Part shown: positions 8,156 through 16,372 of the stretch, piece after piece | How positions within the stretch are numbered: position 1 is the first letter of the stretch | How the letters are laid out: every line of letters starts with the position of its first letter | Assembly: GCF_001428125.1 (NCBI RefSeq) | Contig: NZ_LMSM01000001.1 | Span: 373,306-437,305, forward strand | Reading direction: 5' to 3' | Origin: Nocardioides sp. Soil774 | Lineage (GTDB): Bacteria; Actinomycetota; Actinomycetes; Propionibacteriales; Nocardioidaceae | Length of the DNA stretch: 64,000 bases | Made by a program: the position numbers and the translations under genes | The notes under the pieces: generated by a model | The model's input: only the letters and a program-made list of their open reading frames with translations | Told to the model about the DNA's origin: nothing | The model's database searches: none

Positions 8156-9601
8156 ATGGAGAACCTCACCGTCATCGTCCTGGCCGCAGGTGGCGGCACC
8201 CGCATGAAGTCCAAGACGATGAAGGTGCTGCACCCCGTCGCCGGACGCTCCATGATCGGCCACGTCCTGCGCGCCGTGCAGGCCGTCGAGCCGACCCGGG
8301 TGGTGGCGGTCGTGGGCCACCAGCGCGAGCAGGTGGGCCCGCACATCACCGAGCTCCTGCCCAGCGCGGTGCTGGCGGTCCAGGAGACGCAGCAGGGCAC
8401 CGGGCACGCCGTACGCGTCGCCATGGAGGCCGCCGGCACGACGACCGGCACGGTGATCGTCGCCGCCGGTGACACCCCGCTGCTGGAGGGCGAGTCGTTG
8501 CGCGTGTTCGCCGAGGAGCACGAGGCCGCGCAGCGCGCGGTGAGCATCCTCAGCGGCCGCGTGCCGCGCCCCTTCGGCTACGGCCGGGTCGTGCGCAACG
8601 CCGAGGGCGACGTCGAGGCGGTCGTGGAGGAGAAGGACGCCACCCCCGAGCAGCGTGAGATCGACGAGATCAACTCCGGGATCCTCGCCTTTGACGCCGA
8701 GTTCCTCGTCGGAGCGCTGCCGCGCATCACCAACGACAACGCCAAGGGCGAGTACTACCTCACCGACGCCGTCGGCCTGGCCCGCGAGGACGGCCTGACC
8801 GTCGGCGCGCACCTCATCGACGACGTCGCCCAGACCGAGGGCGCCAACGACCGCGCCCAGCTCGCCGAGCTCGGCAAGGAGCTCAACCGGCGCATCGTGA
8901 CCCGCTGGATGAAGGACGGCGTCACGGTCATGGACCCCGCCACGACCTGGATCGAGGCCGACGTGGTCATCGAGCCCGACGTGACGATCCTCCCCGGCAC
9001 CCAGCTCCTCGGCGCGACCGTCGTGCGCGAGGACGCGGTGGTCGGCCCCGACACCACGCTCAAGGACTGCGAGATCGGCGCCGGCGCCCGCGTCGTACGC
9101 ACCCACGGCGAGCTCGCCGTCATCGGCGACCGCGCCAACGTCGGCCCCTTCGCCTACCTCCGTCCCGGCACCCGGCTCGGCGTCGGCGGCAAGATCGGCA
9201 CCTTCGTGGAGACCAAGAACTCCACGATCGGCGACGGCGCCAAGGTGCCGCACCTGTCCTACGTCGGCGACGCCGAGATCGGCGAGGGCGCCAACATCGG
9301 CGCCGGCACGATCTTCGCCAACTACGACGGGGTGGCCAAGCACCGCACGGTCATCGGGCGCCATGCCAAGACCGGGTCCAACAACACGTTCGTCGCGCCG
9401 GTCACGGTCGGCGACGGCGCGGGCACCGCGGGCGGGTCCGTCGTACGCCGCAACGTGCCGGCCGGCGCGCTCGCCGTCAGCAGTGCGCCCCAGCGCAACC
9501 TCGAGGGCTGGACCGAGTCCAGGCGGGCCGGGACGGCGCAGGCCGAGGCAGCGGCGGCGGCGCGAACGGCCGGTGAACGTGAGGCATCCCACGAGGACTG
9601 A
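8156..9601 (+). CDS. glmU: Bifunctional GlmU (UDP-GlcNAc synthesis)
   Basis: A 481-residue bifunctional enzyme that acetylates glucosamine-1-phosphate and then uridylylates GlcNAc-1-phosphate to UDP-GlcNAc, precursor of peptidoglycan and amino sugars. The N-terminal uridylyltransferase has LAAGGGTRMKS at about residues 6-16; the C-terminal half is a left-handed beta-helix of hexapeptide repeats with the acetyltransferase region near NYDGVAKHRT. The last 30 residues are Ala/Arg-rich. The ATG is preceded by CAGACT and six bases, compatible with a leaderless transcript. Its product could supply the EPS 4,6-dehydratase further on. Confidence 0.97.
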   Translation: MENLTVIVLAAGGGTRMKSKTMKVLHPVAGRSMIGHVLRAVQAVEPTRVVAVVGHQREQVGPHITELLPSAVLAVQETQQGTGHAVRVAMEAAGTTTGTVIVAAGDTPLLEGESLRVFAEEHEAAQRAVSILSGRVPRPFGYGRVVRNAEGDVEAVVEEKDATPEQREIDEINSGILAFDAEFLVGALPRITNDNAKGEYYLTDAVGLAREDGLTVGAHLIDDVAQTEGANDRAQLAELGKELNRRIVTRWMKDGVTVMDPATTWIEADVVIEPDVTILPGTQLLGATVVREDAVVGPDTTLKDCEIGAGARVVRTHGELAVIGDRANVGPFAYLRPGTRLGVGGKIGTFVETKNSTIGDGAKVPHLSYVGDAEIGEGANIGAGTIFANYDGVAKHRTVIGRHAKTGSNNTFVAPVTVGDGAGTAGGSVVRRNVPAGALAVSSAPQRNLEGWTESRRAGTAQAEAAAAARTAGEREASHED

Positions 9602-9701
9602 CCCGGGGTTGGTCGCGCGGCCCGCCGTGGTGAAGAATCCAAGGCAGCACCTCCGTACCTAGCCACCCCCGAGGCTGACCACACAGCGAGGAGTCGCCGG
9701 C

Positions 9702-10682
9702 GTGACCGGAATGAAGCGGACCACCGAGAAGAACCTGATGGTCTTCAGTGGCCGGGCACACCCCGACCTCTCCCACGAGGTCGTCGACCTCCTCGAGTGC
9801 GGGCTCGTTCCGCAGAGCGCCTACGAGTTCGCCAACGGCGAGCTCTACGTCCGCTACGAGGAGTCCGTGCGCGGCTGTGACGCCTTCGTGATCCAGAGCC
9901 ACACGGCTCCGATCAACGAGTGGATCATGGAGCACCTGATCATGGTCGACGCCCTCAAGCGGGCCTCGGCCAAGCGGATCACCGTGGTCATGCCGTTCTA
10001 CGGCTACGCCCGCCAGGACAAGAAGCACCGCGGCCGCGAGCCGATCTCGGCCCGCCTGATGGCCGACCTGTTCAAGACCGCCGGTGCCGACCGGCTGATC
10101 ACCGTCGACCTGCACGCCGACCAGATCCAGGGCTTCTTCGACGGCCCCGTCGACCACCTGATGGCGCTGCCGATCCTCACCGACTACGTCAAGGCCAAGT
10201 ACGGCGACCAGCAGCTCGCCGTGGTCTCGCCCGACGCCGGCCGGATCAAGGTCGCCGAGCGCTGGTCGGCCCGCCTCGACGGCGCGCCGCTGGCCTTCAT
10301 CCACAAGAGCCGTCGCACCGACGTCGCCAACGAGGTCGTCGCCAACCGCGTCGTCGGCGAGGTCGCCGGCAAGATCTGCATCCTCACCGACGACATGATC
10401 GACACCGGCGGCACGATCGTGAAGGCCGCCGAGGCGTGCATGAACGACGGCGCGGCCGGCGTGGTCATCGCCGCGACCCACCCGATCCTCTCCGACCCCG
10501 CGGTCGACCGCCTCAAGAACTCCTCCGCCATCGAGGTCGTGGTCACCAACACGCTCCCGATCGCGCCGGAGAACCACTTCGACAAGCTCACGGTGCTCTC
10601 GATCGCCCCGCTGATCGCCCGCGCGATCCGCGAGGTGTTCGAGGACGGGTCCGTCACCTCGATGTTCGACGGCCACGCCTGA
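9702..10682 (+). CDS. prs: Ribose-phosphate pyrophosphokinase
   Basis: A 326-residue PRPP synthetase, which transfers pyrophosphate from ATP to ribose-5-phosphate for nucleotide, histidine and tryptophan synthesis. The PRPP-binding loop DDMIDTGGTI is at about residues 228-237, and the flexible-loop and RQDKKHRGREPIS regions are intact. GTG at 9702 is 8 bases after GAGGAG (9688-9693), a better spacing than ATG 9711. The glmU-prs-rplY-pth order is typical of actinobacteria, though here a reverse-strand pepN separates prs from rplY. Confidence 0.97.
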   Translation: MTGMKRTTEKNLMVFSGRAHPDLSHEVVDLLECGLVPQSAYEFANGELYVRYEESVRGCDAFVIQSHTAPINEWIMEHLIMVDALKRASAKRITVVMPFYGYARQDKKHRGREPISARLMADLFKTAGADRLITVDLHADQIQGFFDGPVDHLMALPILTDYVKAKYGDQQLAVVSPDAGRIKVAERWSARLDGAPLAFIHKSRRTDVANEVVANRVVGEVAGKICILTDDMIDTGGTIVKAAEACMNDGAAGVVIAATHPILSDPAVDRLKNSSAIEVVVTNTLPIAPENHFDKLTVLSIAPLIARAIREVFEDGSVTSMFDGHA

Positions 10683-10795
10683 TCAGAGCCGCCCGAGACG
10701 CACGCTGGCTGCGTTGTCGTCGGTCGACGGCCCGCTTCGCTCAAAGGCCGCCTTCCCTCCTCCGCCTTGCCATCGCACGCCCCGGACGACTCTGA
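10683..10795. repeat. 113-bp imperfect palindromic intergenic element
   Basis: The left arm (10683-10700) and right arm (10778-10795) are inverted copies matching at 14 of 18 positions, both bounded by TCAGAG/CTCTGA, with patchy pairing continuing inward. The element fills most of the space between the convergent prs and pepN genes. It could be a bidirectional terminator or a member of a dispersed palindromic repeat family. No coding capacity is seen. Confidence 0.45.
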
Positions 10796-10817
10796 TACGG
10801 CGTGATCCAGGCGGGGG

Positions 10818-13241
10818 TCAGAGCGTCTGGTCGAGGTCGTCGAGCGCGTCGTTCCACGCCCTGGCCAGGACCGTGGGCACCTCGCCGGCCGCGAGGGCGG
10901 AGGCGACAGCGGCGCGCAGCTCGCGGCGTACGTCGGGGGTGAGCGGCAGTCGCGGGAAGGCGTCGCCGATGCTGTCGGCCATGGCCTGGCCCGAGCGCAG
11001 GGCGAGCGCGAGCCCGTCGGTGACGTAGCGAGTGAGGTAGGGGCGGACCAGGTCGGCCTGCTCCCAGCCCCAGAAGCCCGCGCCCACGGCGTCGAACTCG
11101 TGGCTCCCGAGGTCGCCGCCCATGAGCTGCGACCAGGCCTCCGCCTTGGCCTCCGCCGTCGGCACGAGCGCCCGCGCGGTGAGGGCGGCGTGGTGCCCGG
11201 AGACCGACTTGTCGCGCTCGGCCTCGGGCTCGACGTGCGAGGCGTCGCCGAGCTCGGCGAGCCGCTGGACCGCCGCCCACCGCACGCTCTGGTCGACGTC
11301 GTCGCGGCCCAGCCACCCGACGAGCAGGTCGTGGTCGGCGCTGAGCCGGGCCAGCACCCGCGAGGCGCCGGGCACCAGTGCGGGGGTGGGGCCCCCGACC
11401 GCGCCGCGGGCGATGTCGGCCACGCTCCCGAGCAGCGCCGCCACCTGGTCGGGCTCGGCGTAGCGGCGCACGACGAGCTGCAGCGAGCGCAGCACGCCCT
11501 CGAGGACGAGCGGGTGGGTCTCCGGGCGCAGGTGGCGATCGGCCAGGGCGACGAGCTCGCCCACCGTGATGACCTGCGACTCGGCGAGGTCGACCGCGGT
11601 CCACCAGAGCATCGCGCGCGTCAGCTGCGACTCGACCGACGACAGGTGCTCGGTGATCGCCGCCCACGACTGCTCGTCGGGCCGGATCACGGCGAAGGTC
11701 TCGTCGCCGGAGTTGGGCACCACGACCCGTCCGGCGAACTCGTCCAGGCGCACCGGCTCGTCGCCGAGGTGCACGTCGCGGGAGTCCACCAGCCGCATCG
11801 TGTCGTCGTACGCCGACACGGTGAGGCGGTGCGGCCGGGAGCCCTCACGGGTCAGCACTGGCACGCCGGAGTCGTCGCGCGTGACGACCAGGGTGTCGAA
11901 GCCGGTGGTGCGCAGCCACGCCGCGGCCCACGCGCGGACGTCCTTGTCGCTGGCGGCGTCGAGGGAGTCGAGGAAGTCGGCGAGGTCGGCGTTGCCGAAG
12001 GCGTGGGTGGTCAGGTGCTTGTTCACCCCGGCGAGGAAGTCGTCGTCGCCGAGCCAGTGCCCGAGCTGGGCGAGGGTGGCGTTGCCCTTGGCGTAGGTGA
12101 TCATGTCGAAGTTGGCGAACGCGGTGTCGACGTCGACGATCTTGTCGGTGTCCTCGGCGATCGGGTGCGTCGAGCGGCGCCGGTCGGCGCGGTAGCCAGT
12201 GGGCTTGCGGGTGATCGCGGCCGACGTCCACGCGTCGGTGTAGCCCGCCGCGACGCCCGCGACCTCGAAGCCCATGAAGTCGGCGAACGACTCGTTGAGC
12301 CACGAGTCCTCCCACCACCGCATCGTCACCAGGTCGCCGAACCACATGTGCGCCATCTCGTGCGCGATCGTGGACGCGACCCACTCCCGCTCGAGCTCGG
12401 TCGGGGTGCCCTGGGTGAGGTAGGAGTCGCGGAAGACCACGCAGCCGGGGAACTCCATCGCGCCCCAGTTGAGCCCGGGCGCGAAGACCTGCTGGTAGTC
12501 GGCGTAGGGGTAGTCGGGCTCGAAGACGCTCGTGTAGTGCTGGAAGCACGTGCTCGTGATGCGGCGCAGCTCGTCGGCGTCGCGGCGCAGCTCGCGCTCC
12601 TGCGAGGCGCGCGCGTGCCAGCCGAACGGAAGCGTGCCGCCCGGCGCCTTGGCGTAGGGCTCGTCCCACGTCACCGAGACCCACGGGCCACCGACGAGGG
12701 TGAAGAGGTAGGAGGAGAACGGCGGGGTCTGCTCGAAGGTCCAGGTGTCGCCGTCCTGGCCGGACTCGCGAGACCTCAGCGCGCCGTTGGCCAGCACGGT
12801 CCAGTGCGACGGTGCGGTGACGGTCAGCGCGAAGGTCGACTTGAGGTCGGGCTGGTCGAAGCAGGGGATCACCTTCTGGGTGATGTCCATCGAGGTGTGC
12901 GCGCAGACGTAGCGCTCGCCGTCGGCGGGGTCGATGGTGACCGTCATCCCGTCGCCGTCGGTGACGTAGGGCATCCGCGCGGTGACGCGGACCGTGTTGG
13001 TCTCGGCGAGGTCGTCGAGCGCGATCCGCCCGTCGGCGTACGGCGCCGGGCGGCCGTCGAGGGTCACGTCGGTGGCACCGGTGAGCTCGAGGAACGACGA
13101 GGCTCCCGGCTTGGTGCAGCCGAAGGTGATCGTCGCCTCGACGTCGAAGGCCTCGGTGGAGGTCAGGTCGAGGTGGAGCTCGGTGTGGACGTCGGTCAGC
13201 AGCAGGGCGCGCTCGCGCGCCTCGGGGAGCATCAGGGGCAC
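10818..13241 (-). CDS. pepN: Aminopeptidase N (M1 family)
   Basis: An 807-residue zinc aminopeptidase that removes N-terminal residues from peptides in the cytoplasm. The zinc motif HEMAH is at residues 294-298 with the third ligand E317 in WLNESFAD. The exopeptidase motif appears as GAMEFPG (260-266), a variant of GAMEN. The C-terminal ERAP1-like domain is full length. The start is GTG 13241 or ATG 13232, three codons apart. The gene is on the opposite strand to its neighbours and converges with prs. Confidence 0.93.
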   Translation of the reverse strand: MPLMLPEARERALLLTDVHTELHLDLTSTEAFDVEATITFGCTKPGASSFLELTGATDVTLDGRPAPYADGRIALDDLAETNTVRVTARMPYVTDGDGMTVTIDPADGERYVCAHTSMDITQKVIPCFDQPDLKSTFALTVTAPSHWTVLANGALRSRESGQDGDTWTFEQTPPFSSYLFTLVGGPWVSVTWDEPYAKAPGGTLPFGWHARASQERELRRDADELRRITSTCFQHYTSVFEPDYPYADYQQVFAPGLNWGAMEFPGCVVFRDSYLTQGTPTELEREWVASTIAHEMAHMWFGDLVTMRWWEDSWLNESFADFMGFEVAGVAAGYTDAWTSAAITRKPTGYRADRRRSTHPIAEDTDKIVDVDTAFANFDMITYAKGNATLAQLGHWLGDDDFLAGVNKHLTTHAFGNADLADFLDSLDAASDKDVRAWAAAWLRTTGFDTLVVTRDDSGVPVLTREGSRPHRLTVSAYDDTMRLVDSRDVHLGDEPVRLDEFAGRVVVPNSGDETFAVIRPDEQSWAAITEHLSSVESQLTRAMLWWTAVDLAESQVITVGELVALADRHLRPETHPLVLEGVLRSLQLVVRRYAEPDQVAALLGSVADIARGAVGGPTPALVPGASRVLARLSADHDLLVGWLGRDDVDQSVRWAAVQRLAELGDASHVEPEAERDKSVSGHHAALTARALVPTAEAKAEAWSQLMGGDLGSHEFDAVGAGFWGWEQADLVRPYLTRYVTDGLALALRSGQAMADSIGDAFPRLPLTPDVRRELRAAVASALAAGEVPTVLARAWNDALDDLDQTL

Positions 13242-13474
13242 CGGGCCACCCTAGTGGCGCGGATTCGACCCACCCCCGGGGGCGGGACTAGAGTTCCCGG
13301 GTTGCCTCGGCGAGGGAGCCCGTTCGAACGACTGGGACTCCGTGATCGACTGGGCCGGCCCGCACCGCTGCGCCGCGCTCACGATCCGGAGCGCGGCGTT
13401 CGTCGTCTCCGGCCCGCCGAGCCCCACGAGCCAGGGCCCTCCCGGGCCCGACCACCCGACTGATGGAGAACGCC

Positions 13475-14170
13475 ATGTCTGCCCCCGAGAAGATCACCAC
13501 CGAGGCCCGCACCGAGTTCGGCAAGGGTGCCGCGCGCCGCATCCGTCGCGAGGACAAGATCCCCGCCGTCATCTACGGCCACGGCAACGACCCGGTCCAC
13601 GTGATCCTGCCCGGCCACCAGACGATGATGGCCCTCAAGCACGGTGGCGCCAACGCGCTGCTCGCCCTCGACATCGACGGCAAGGAGCAGCTCGCGCTGA
13701 CCAAGGACGTGCAGGTCGACCCGATCCGCCGCGTCATCGAGCACCTCGACTTCGTCGCCGTGACCCGCGGCGAGAAGGTCACCGTCGACGTCCCGATCCA
13801 CGTCGTGGGCGAGGCCGGTCCCGACACGCTGGTCGTCACCGAGAACGCCGTCGTCTCCGTCGAGGCCGAGGCCACCCACATCCCCGAGGCCTTCGAGGTC
13901 TCCGTGGAGGGCGCCCCCGCCGGCACCCAGATCCTGGCCAAGGACCTCAACCTCCCGTCGGGCACGACGCTGCTCGCCGACGAGGAGCTCCTCATCGTCA
14001 ACGTGACCGAGCAGATCTCCGCCGAGGCCCTCGAGGCCGAGCTGGCCGAGGCCGAGGCCGAGGCCGGCATCGAGCACGAGCCCTCCACCGAGGAGATCGC
14101 CGAGGCGCAGGAGGAGGCCCAGGCCGAGGACGCCGCGCAGGAGTCCGGCGAGGCCACCGACTCCGAGTGA
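13475..14170 (+). CDS. rplY: 50S ribosomal protein L25/general stress protein Ctc
   Basis: A 231-residue protein of the long L25/TL5/CTC type, which binds 5S rRNA. The N-terminal L25 domain covers about residues 5-95; the second beta domain follows, and a Glu/Ala-rich acidic tail covers the last 45 residues. ATG 13475 is preferred over ATG 13463 because GGAG (13465-13468) sits 6 bases before it. The 230-bp leader holds a possible -10 TAGAGT at 13289-13294; I saw no convincing riboswitch or attenuator in it. Confidence 0.95.
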   Translation: MSAPEKITTEARTEFGKGAARRIRREDKIPAVIYGHGNDPVHVILPGHQTMMALKHGGANALLALDIDGKEQLALTKDVQVDPIRRVIEHLDFVAVTRGEKVTVDVPIHVVGEAGPDTLVVTENAVVSVEAEATHIPEAFEVSVEGAPAGTQILAKDLNLPSGTTLLADEELLIVNVTEQISAEALEAELAEAEAEAGIEHEPSTEEIAEAQEEAQAEDAAQESGEATDSE

Positions 14171-14176
14171 CCCGAG

Positions 14177-14276
14177 CGGGTACTTCGTGCCCGTCCTGAC
14201 CGCCGACCGGGCGGTTCGTGCCCACACACGGGCACGAACCGCCCGGTCGATGCACGTGACGGGCACGAAGTGCCCG
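14177..14276. repeat. 100-bp nested palindrome between rplY and pth
   Basis: Two concentric inverted repeats share one centre at 14226.5. The inner arms are a perfect 20-bp pair (14204-14223 and 14230-14249) around a 6-base loop. The outer arms are 19 bp with one mismatch (14177-14195 and 14258-14276). Each arm also contains TTCGTGCCC twice, so the element looks built from four copies of one unit in two orientations. It starts 7 bp after the rplY stop and ends 35 bp before the pth start, so it may terminate or attenuate transcription into pth. Confidence 0.65.
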
Positions 14277-14310
14277 GTCACCGATGGAACCCGATGGAAG
14301 GATGTACGAC

Positions 14311-14907
14311 GTGAGCGACCCCGCCCCTGCCTCCGACGTGTGGCTCGTGGTGGGCCTCGGCAACCCCGGGCCGGCCTACGCCGGGCACCGCCACAACATC
14401 GGCTACATGGTCACCGACGAGCTGGCCTCGCGGATGGGCTCGCCGTTCCGTTCCCACAAGTCGGGTCGCGCCGACGTCGTCGAGGGCCGGCTGTCGATCG
14501 GCGGCCCGCGGGTCGTGCTCGCCCGCCCCCGCGGCTACATGAACGAGTGCGGCGGCTCGGTGAAGGCGCTCGCGACGTTCTACAAGGTCGCGCCCGACCA
14601 CGTCGTGGCGATCCACGACGAGCTCGACATCGCCTTCGGCACGCTGCGCACCAAGCTCGGCGGCGGCGACAACGGCCACAACGGGCTCAAGTCGATGCGC
14701 TCCTCGCTCGGCACCGGCGACTTCTACCGCGTGCGCGCCGGCATCGGGCGCCCGCCAGGTCGCCAGGACGTCGCCGACTTCGTGCTGTCCAACTACTCCA
14801 CGGTCGAGCGCAAGGAGCTGCCGTTCCAGGTCTCCGACGCCGCCGACGCGGTCGAGTCGCTGATCACCGAGGGCCTCGAGAAGACCCAGCAGCGCTTCAA
14901 CTCCTGA
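14311..14907 (+). CDS. pth: Peptidyl-tRNA hydrolase
   Basis: A 198-residue enzyme that frees tRNA from prematurely released peptidyl-tRNA. Family motifs are present: GLGNPGPAYAGHRHNIGY near the N-terminus with the catalytic histidine, RPRGYMNECGG, and GGGDNGHNGLKS. GTG 14311 is chosen because GGAAGGA (14296-14302) lies 8 bases before it; ATG 14302 overlaps that Shine-Dalgarno and ATG 14284 has none. The EPS locus begins about 250 bp downstream, in the place where mfd usually follows pth in actinobacteria. Confidence 0.95.
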   Translation: MSDPAPASDVWLVVGLGNPGPAYAGHRHNIGYMVTDELASRMGSPFRSHKSGRADVVEGRLSIGGPRVVLARPRGYMNECGGSVKALATFYKVAPDHVVAIHDELDIAFGTLRTKLGGGDNGHNGLKSMRSSLGTGDFYRVRAGIGRPPGRQDVADFVLSNYSTVERKELPFQVSDAADAVESLITEGLEKTQQRFNS

Positions 14908-15040
14908 GCGTCGGCCACGGCGTGGACGGGCCTCGCGCGCGTCTGCCCGAGGCGCTGACGCCGGGAGGTACGCCGGTTGCTCCGGGACGCCTCTCGGTGG
15001 CTCGTGCCCTCGGTCGAGTCGGCTGCTCCCTCTGCTCACC

Positions 15041-15065
15041 ACTAATGGGGAAAGTCGGGCCTCCC
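15041..15065 (+). promoter_or_regulatory. TGGGGAAA motif upstream of the EPS locus
   Basis: ACTAATGGGGAAAGTCGG lies 90-115 bp upstream of the first EPS gene in a 247-bp gap. A closely similar sequence is found at 37901-37925 near the regulator genes, and a shorter version at 34901-34920 before the MBL-Rieske gene. The recurrence at promoters of one locus suggests a binding site for one of the LuxR-type regulators. This is inference from three sites. Confidence 0.4.
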
Positions 15066-15154
15066 GGCGCGTGCAGGTGTGCCTTCTCATCAGGCTCCAC
15101 CCAGAGGTGACGTGGGCCGACGGGGGCCGCGCGCGTGGCAGAGAGAGGTACCCG

Positions 15155-16372
15155 ATGACGACGATCGTGTCGCCCCCAGTGATCACTCGCACCGACGGCG
15201 TACCCGTGCCGTTCGCGCACTGCGAGATCGTCGTCGAGGCCCGCGAGGCGGCCGCCAAGGTGCTGCAGTCGGGCTGGTTGACCACGGGGCCGGAGGTGCT
15301 GGCCTTCGAGTCGGACTTCGCAGCCCACGTGAATGCCTCGCACGCGATCGCAGTCTCGTCCTGCACGGCAGCGATCGAGCTGGCGCTCCGGTCCCTGGGG
15401 CTGCCGCCGGGTGCCCCGGTGTTGACGTCCGCCAACACGTTCTGTGGCGCTGTGCACGCCATCCTCCATGCCGGACTGCGCCCTGTGCTCGTCGACGTGG
15501 ACCACCTGACCGGCATGCCGACGGAGGCCACCACCCGGGATGCCGCCAGCTCGTGCGGAGGCCCGGCAGCCATGGTCGTCACGCACTGGGCCGGCGACCC
15601 GGCCGACGTGGCGATGCTCGCCCGGGCGGCGGGGCTTCCCCTCGACAGCGTGGTCGAGGACGCCGCGCACGCCATCGGGAGCCAGCACGGCGGCCTGGCG
15701 GTGGGCCAGGGCACGACGGTCTGCTTCAGCTTCTACGCCACCAAGAACCTTCCGCTCGGGGAAGGGGGGATGGTGACCACCAGCAACGATGCGCGTGCGG
15801 ACTGGATCCGACGCGCTCGACTGCACGGCATGTCGTCTGACGCCTGGCGTCGCTACCTGCCGGGTGGGCGGTGGCGCTACGACGTCGCCCAGGAAGGCTT
15901 CAAGGCGAACATGACCGACCTGCAGGCAGCGATGGGCCGCGCGCAGCTCAGGTACCTCGACGGATGGCAGCGCCGGCGCTCGGAGCTGGCTTCCCGATAC
16001 GACGAACGGCTCGGGTTGCTCGAGGGCGTCGTCCTCCCACACCGCCCGAGTGCACCGGGCAGCAAGCACGCCTGGCACCTGTACGCGATCCAGCTGCTCC
16101 CCGGCGCGACACCCGGCCGTGACGCGGTCGCCGACGCCCTTGCGGACCGATGCATCGGCACGTCCGTCCACTTCATTCCCATCCATCACCTGAGCTGGCT
16201 GAGCACCTCGGTCGACATCTCGCCGGGCGGACTCCCCGGAGCAGACCGGATGTTCTCCCGCGTGCTCTCGCTCCCCCTCTACCCGCAGCTCAGCGACCAG
16301 CAGGTCGACGCCGTCTGCGACGCCATCAGCACATGTCTCACCCGCAGCACCACGACAGGATCGACACAATGA
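15155..16372 (+). CDS. DegT/DnrJ/EryC1 family sugar aminotransferase
   Basis: A 405-residue PLP enzyme of the sugar aminotransferase family, which adds an amino group to a 4-keto (or 3-keto) nucleotide sugar using glutamate. The PLP lysine is probably K197 in FYATKNLPLGEGG, and EDAAHAIGS carries the conserved Asp/His. ATG 15155 follows GAGAGAGG with good spacing. Its stop overlaps the ATG of the 4,6-dehydratase, so the pair probably makes a UDP-4-amino-4,6-dideoxy sugar of the bacillosamine type for the polysaccharide. First gene of the EPS operon. Confidence 0.9.
   Translation: MTTIVSPPVITRTDGVPVPFAHCEIVVEAREAAAKVLQSGWLTTGPEVLAFESDFAAHVNASHAIAVSSCTAAIELALRSLGLPPGAPVLTSANTFCGAVHAILHAGLRPVLVDVDHLTGMPTEATTRDAASSCGGPAAMVVTHWAGDPADVAMLARAAGLPLDSVVEDAAHAIGSQHGGLAVGQGTTVCFSFYATKNLPLGEGGMVTTSNDARADWIRRARLHGMSSDAWRRYLPGGRWRYDVAQEGFKANMTDLQAAMGRAQLRYLDGWQRRRSELASRYDERLGLLEGVVLPHRPSAPGSKHAWHLYAIQLLPGATPGRDAVADALADRCIGTSVHFIPIHHLSWLSTSVDISPGGLPGADRMFSRVLSLPLYPQLSDQQVDAVCDAISTCLTRSTTTGSTQ

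Noticed and set aside
13284-13298. GGGACTAGAGTTCCC upstream of rplY as a DosR site
   Set aside because: It is 15 bp and not the 14-bp DosR geometry, and a ribosomal protein gene is an unlikely target; the TAGAGT inside looks more like a -10 element.
14908-15154. A c-di-GMP or c-di-AMP riboswitch upstream of the EPS operon
   Set aside because: Conserved core elements of those riboswitches were not found; only the TGGGGAAA motif stands out.
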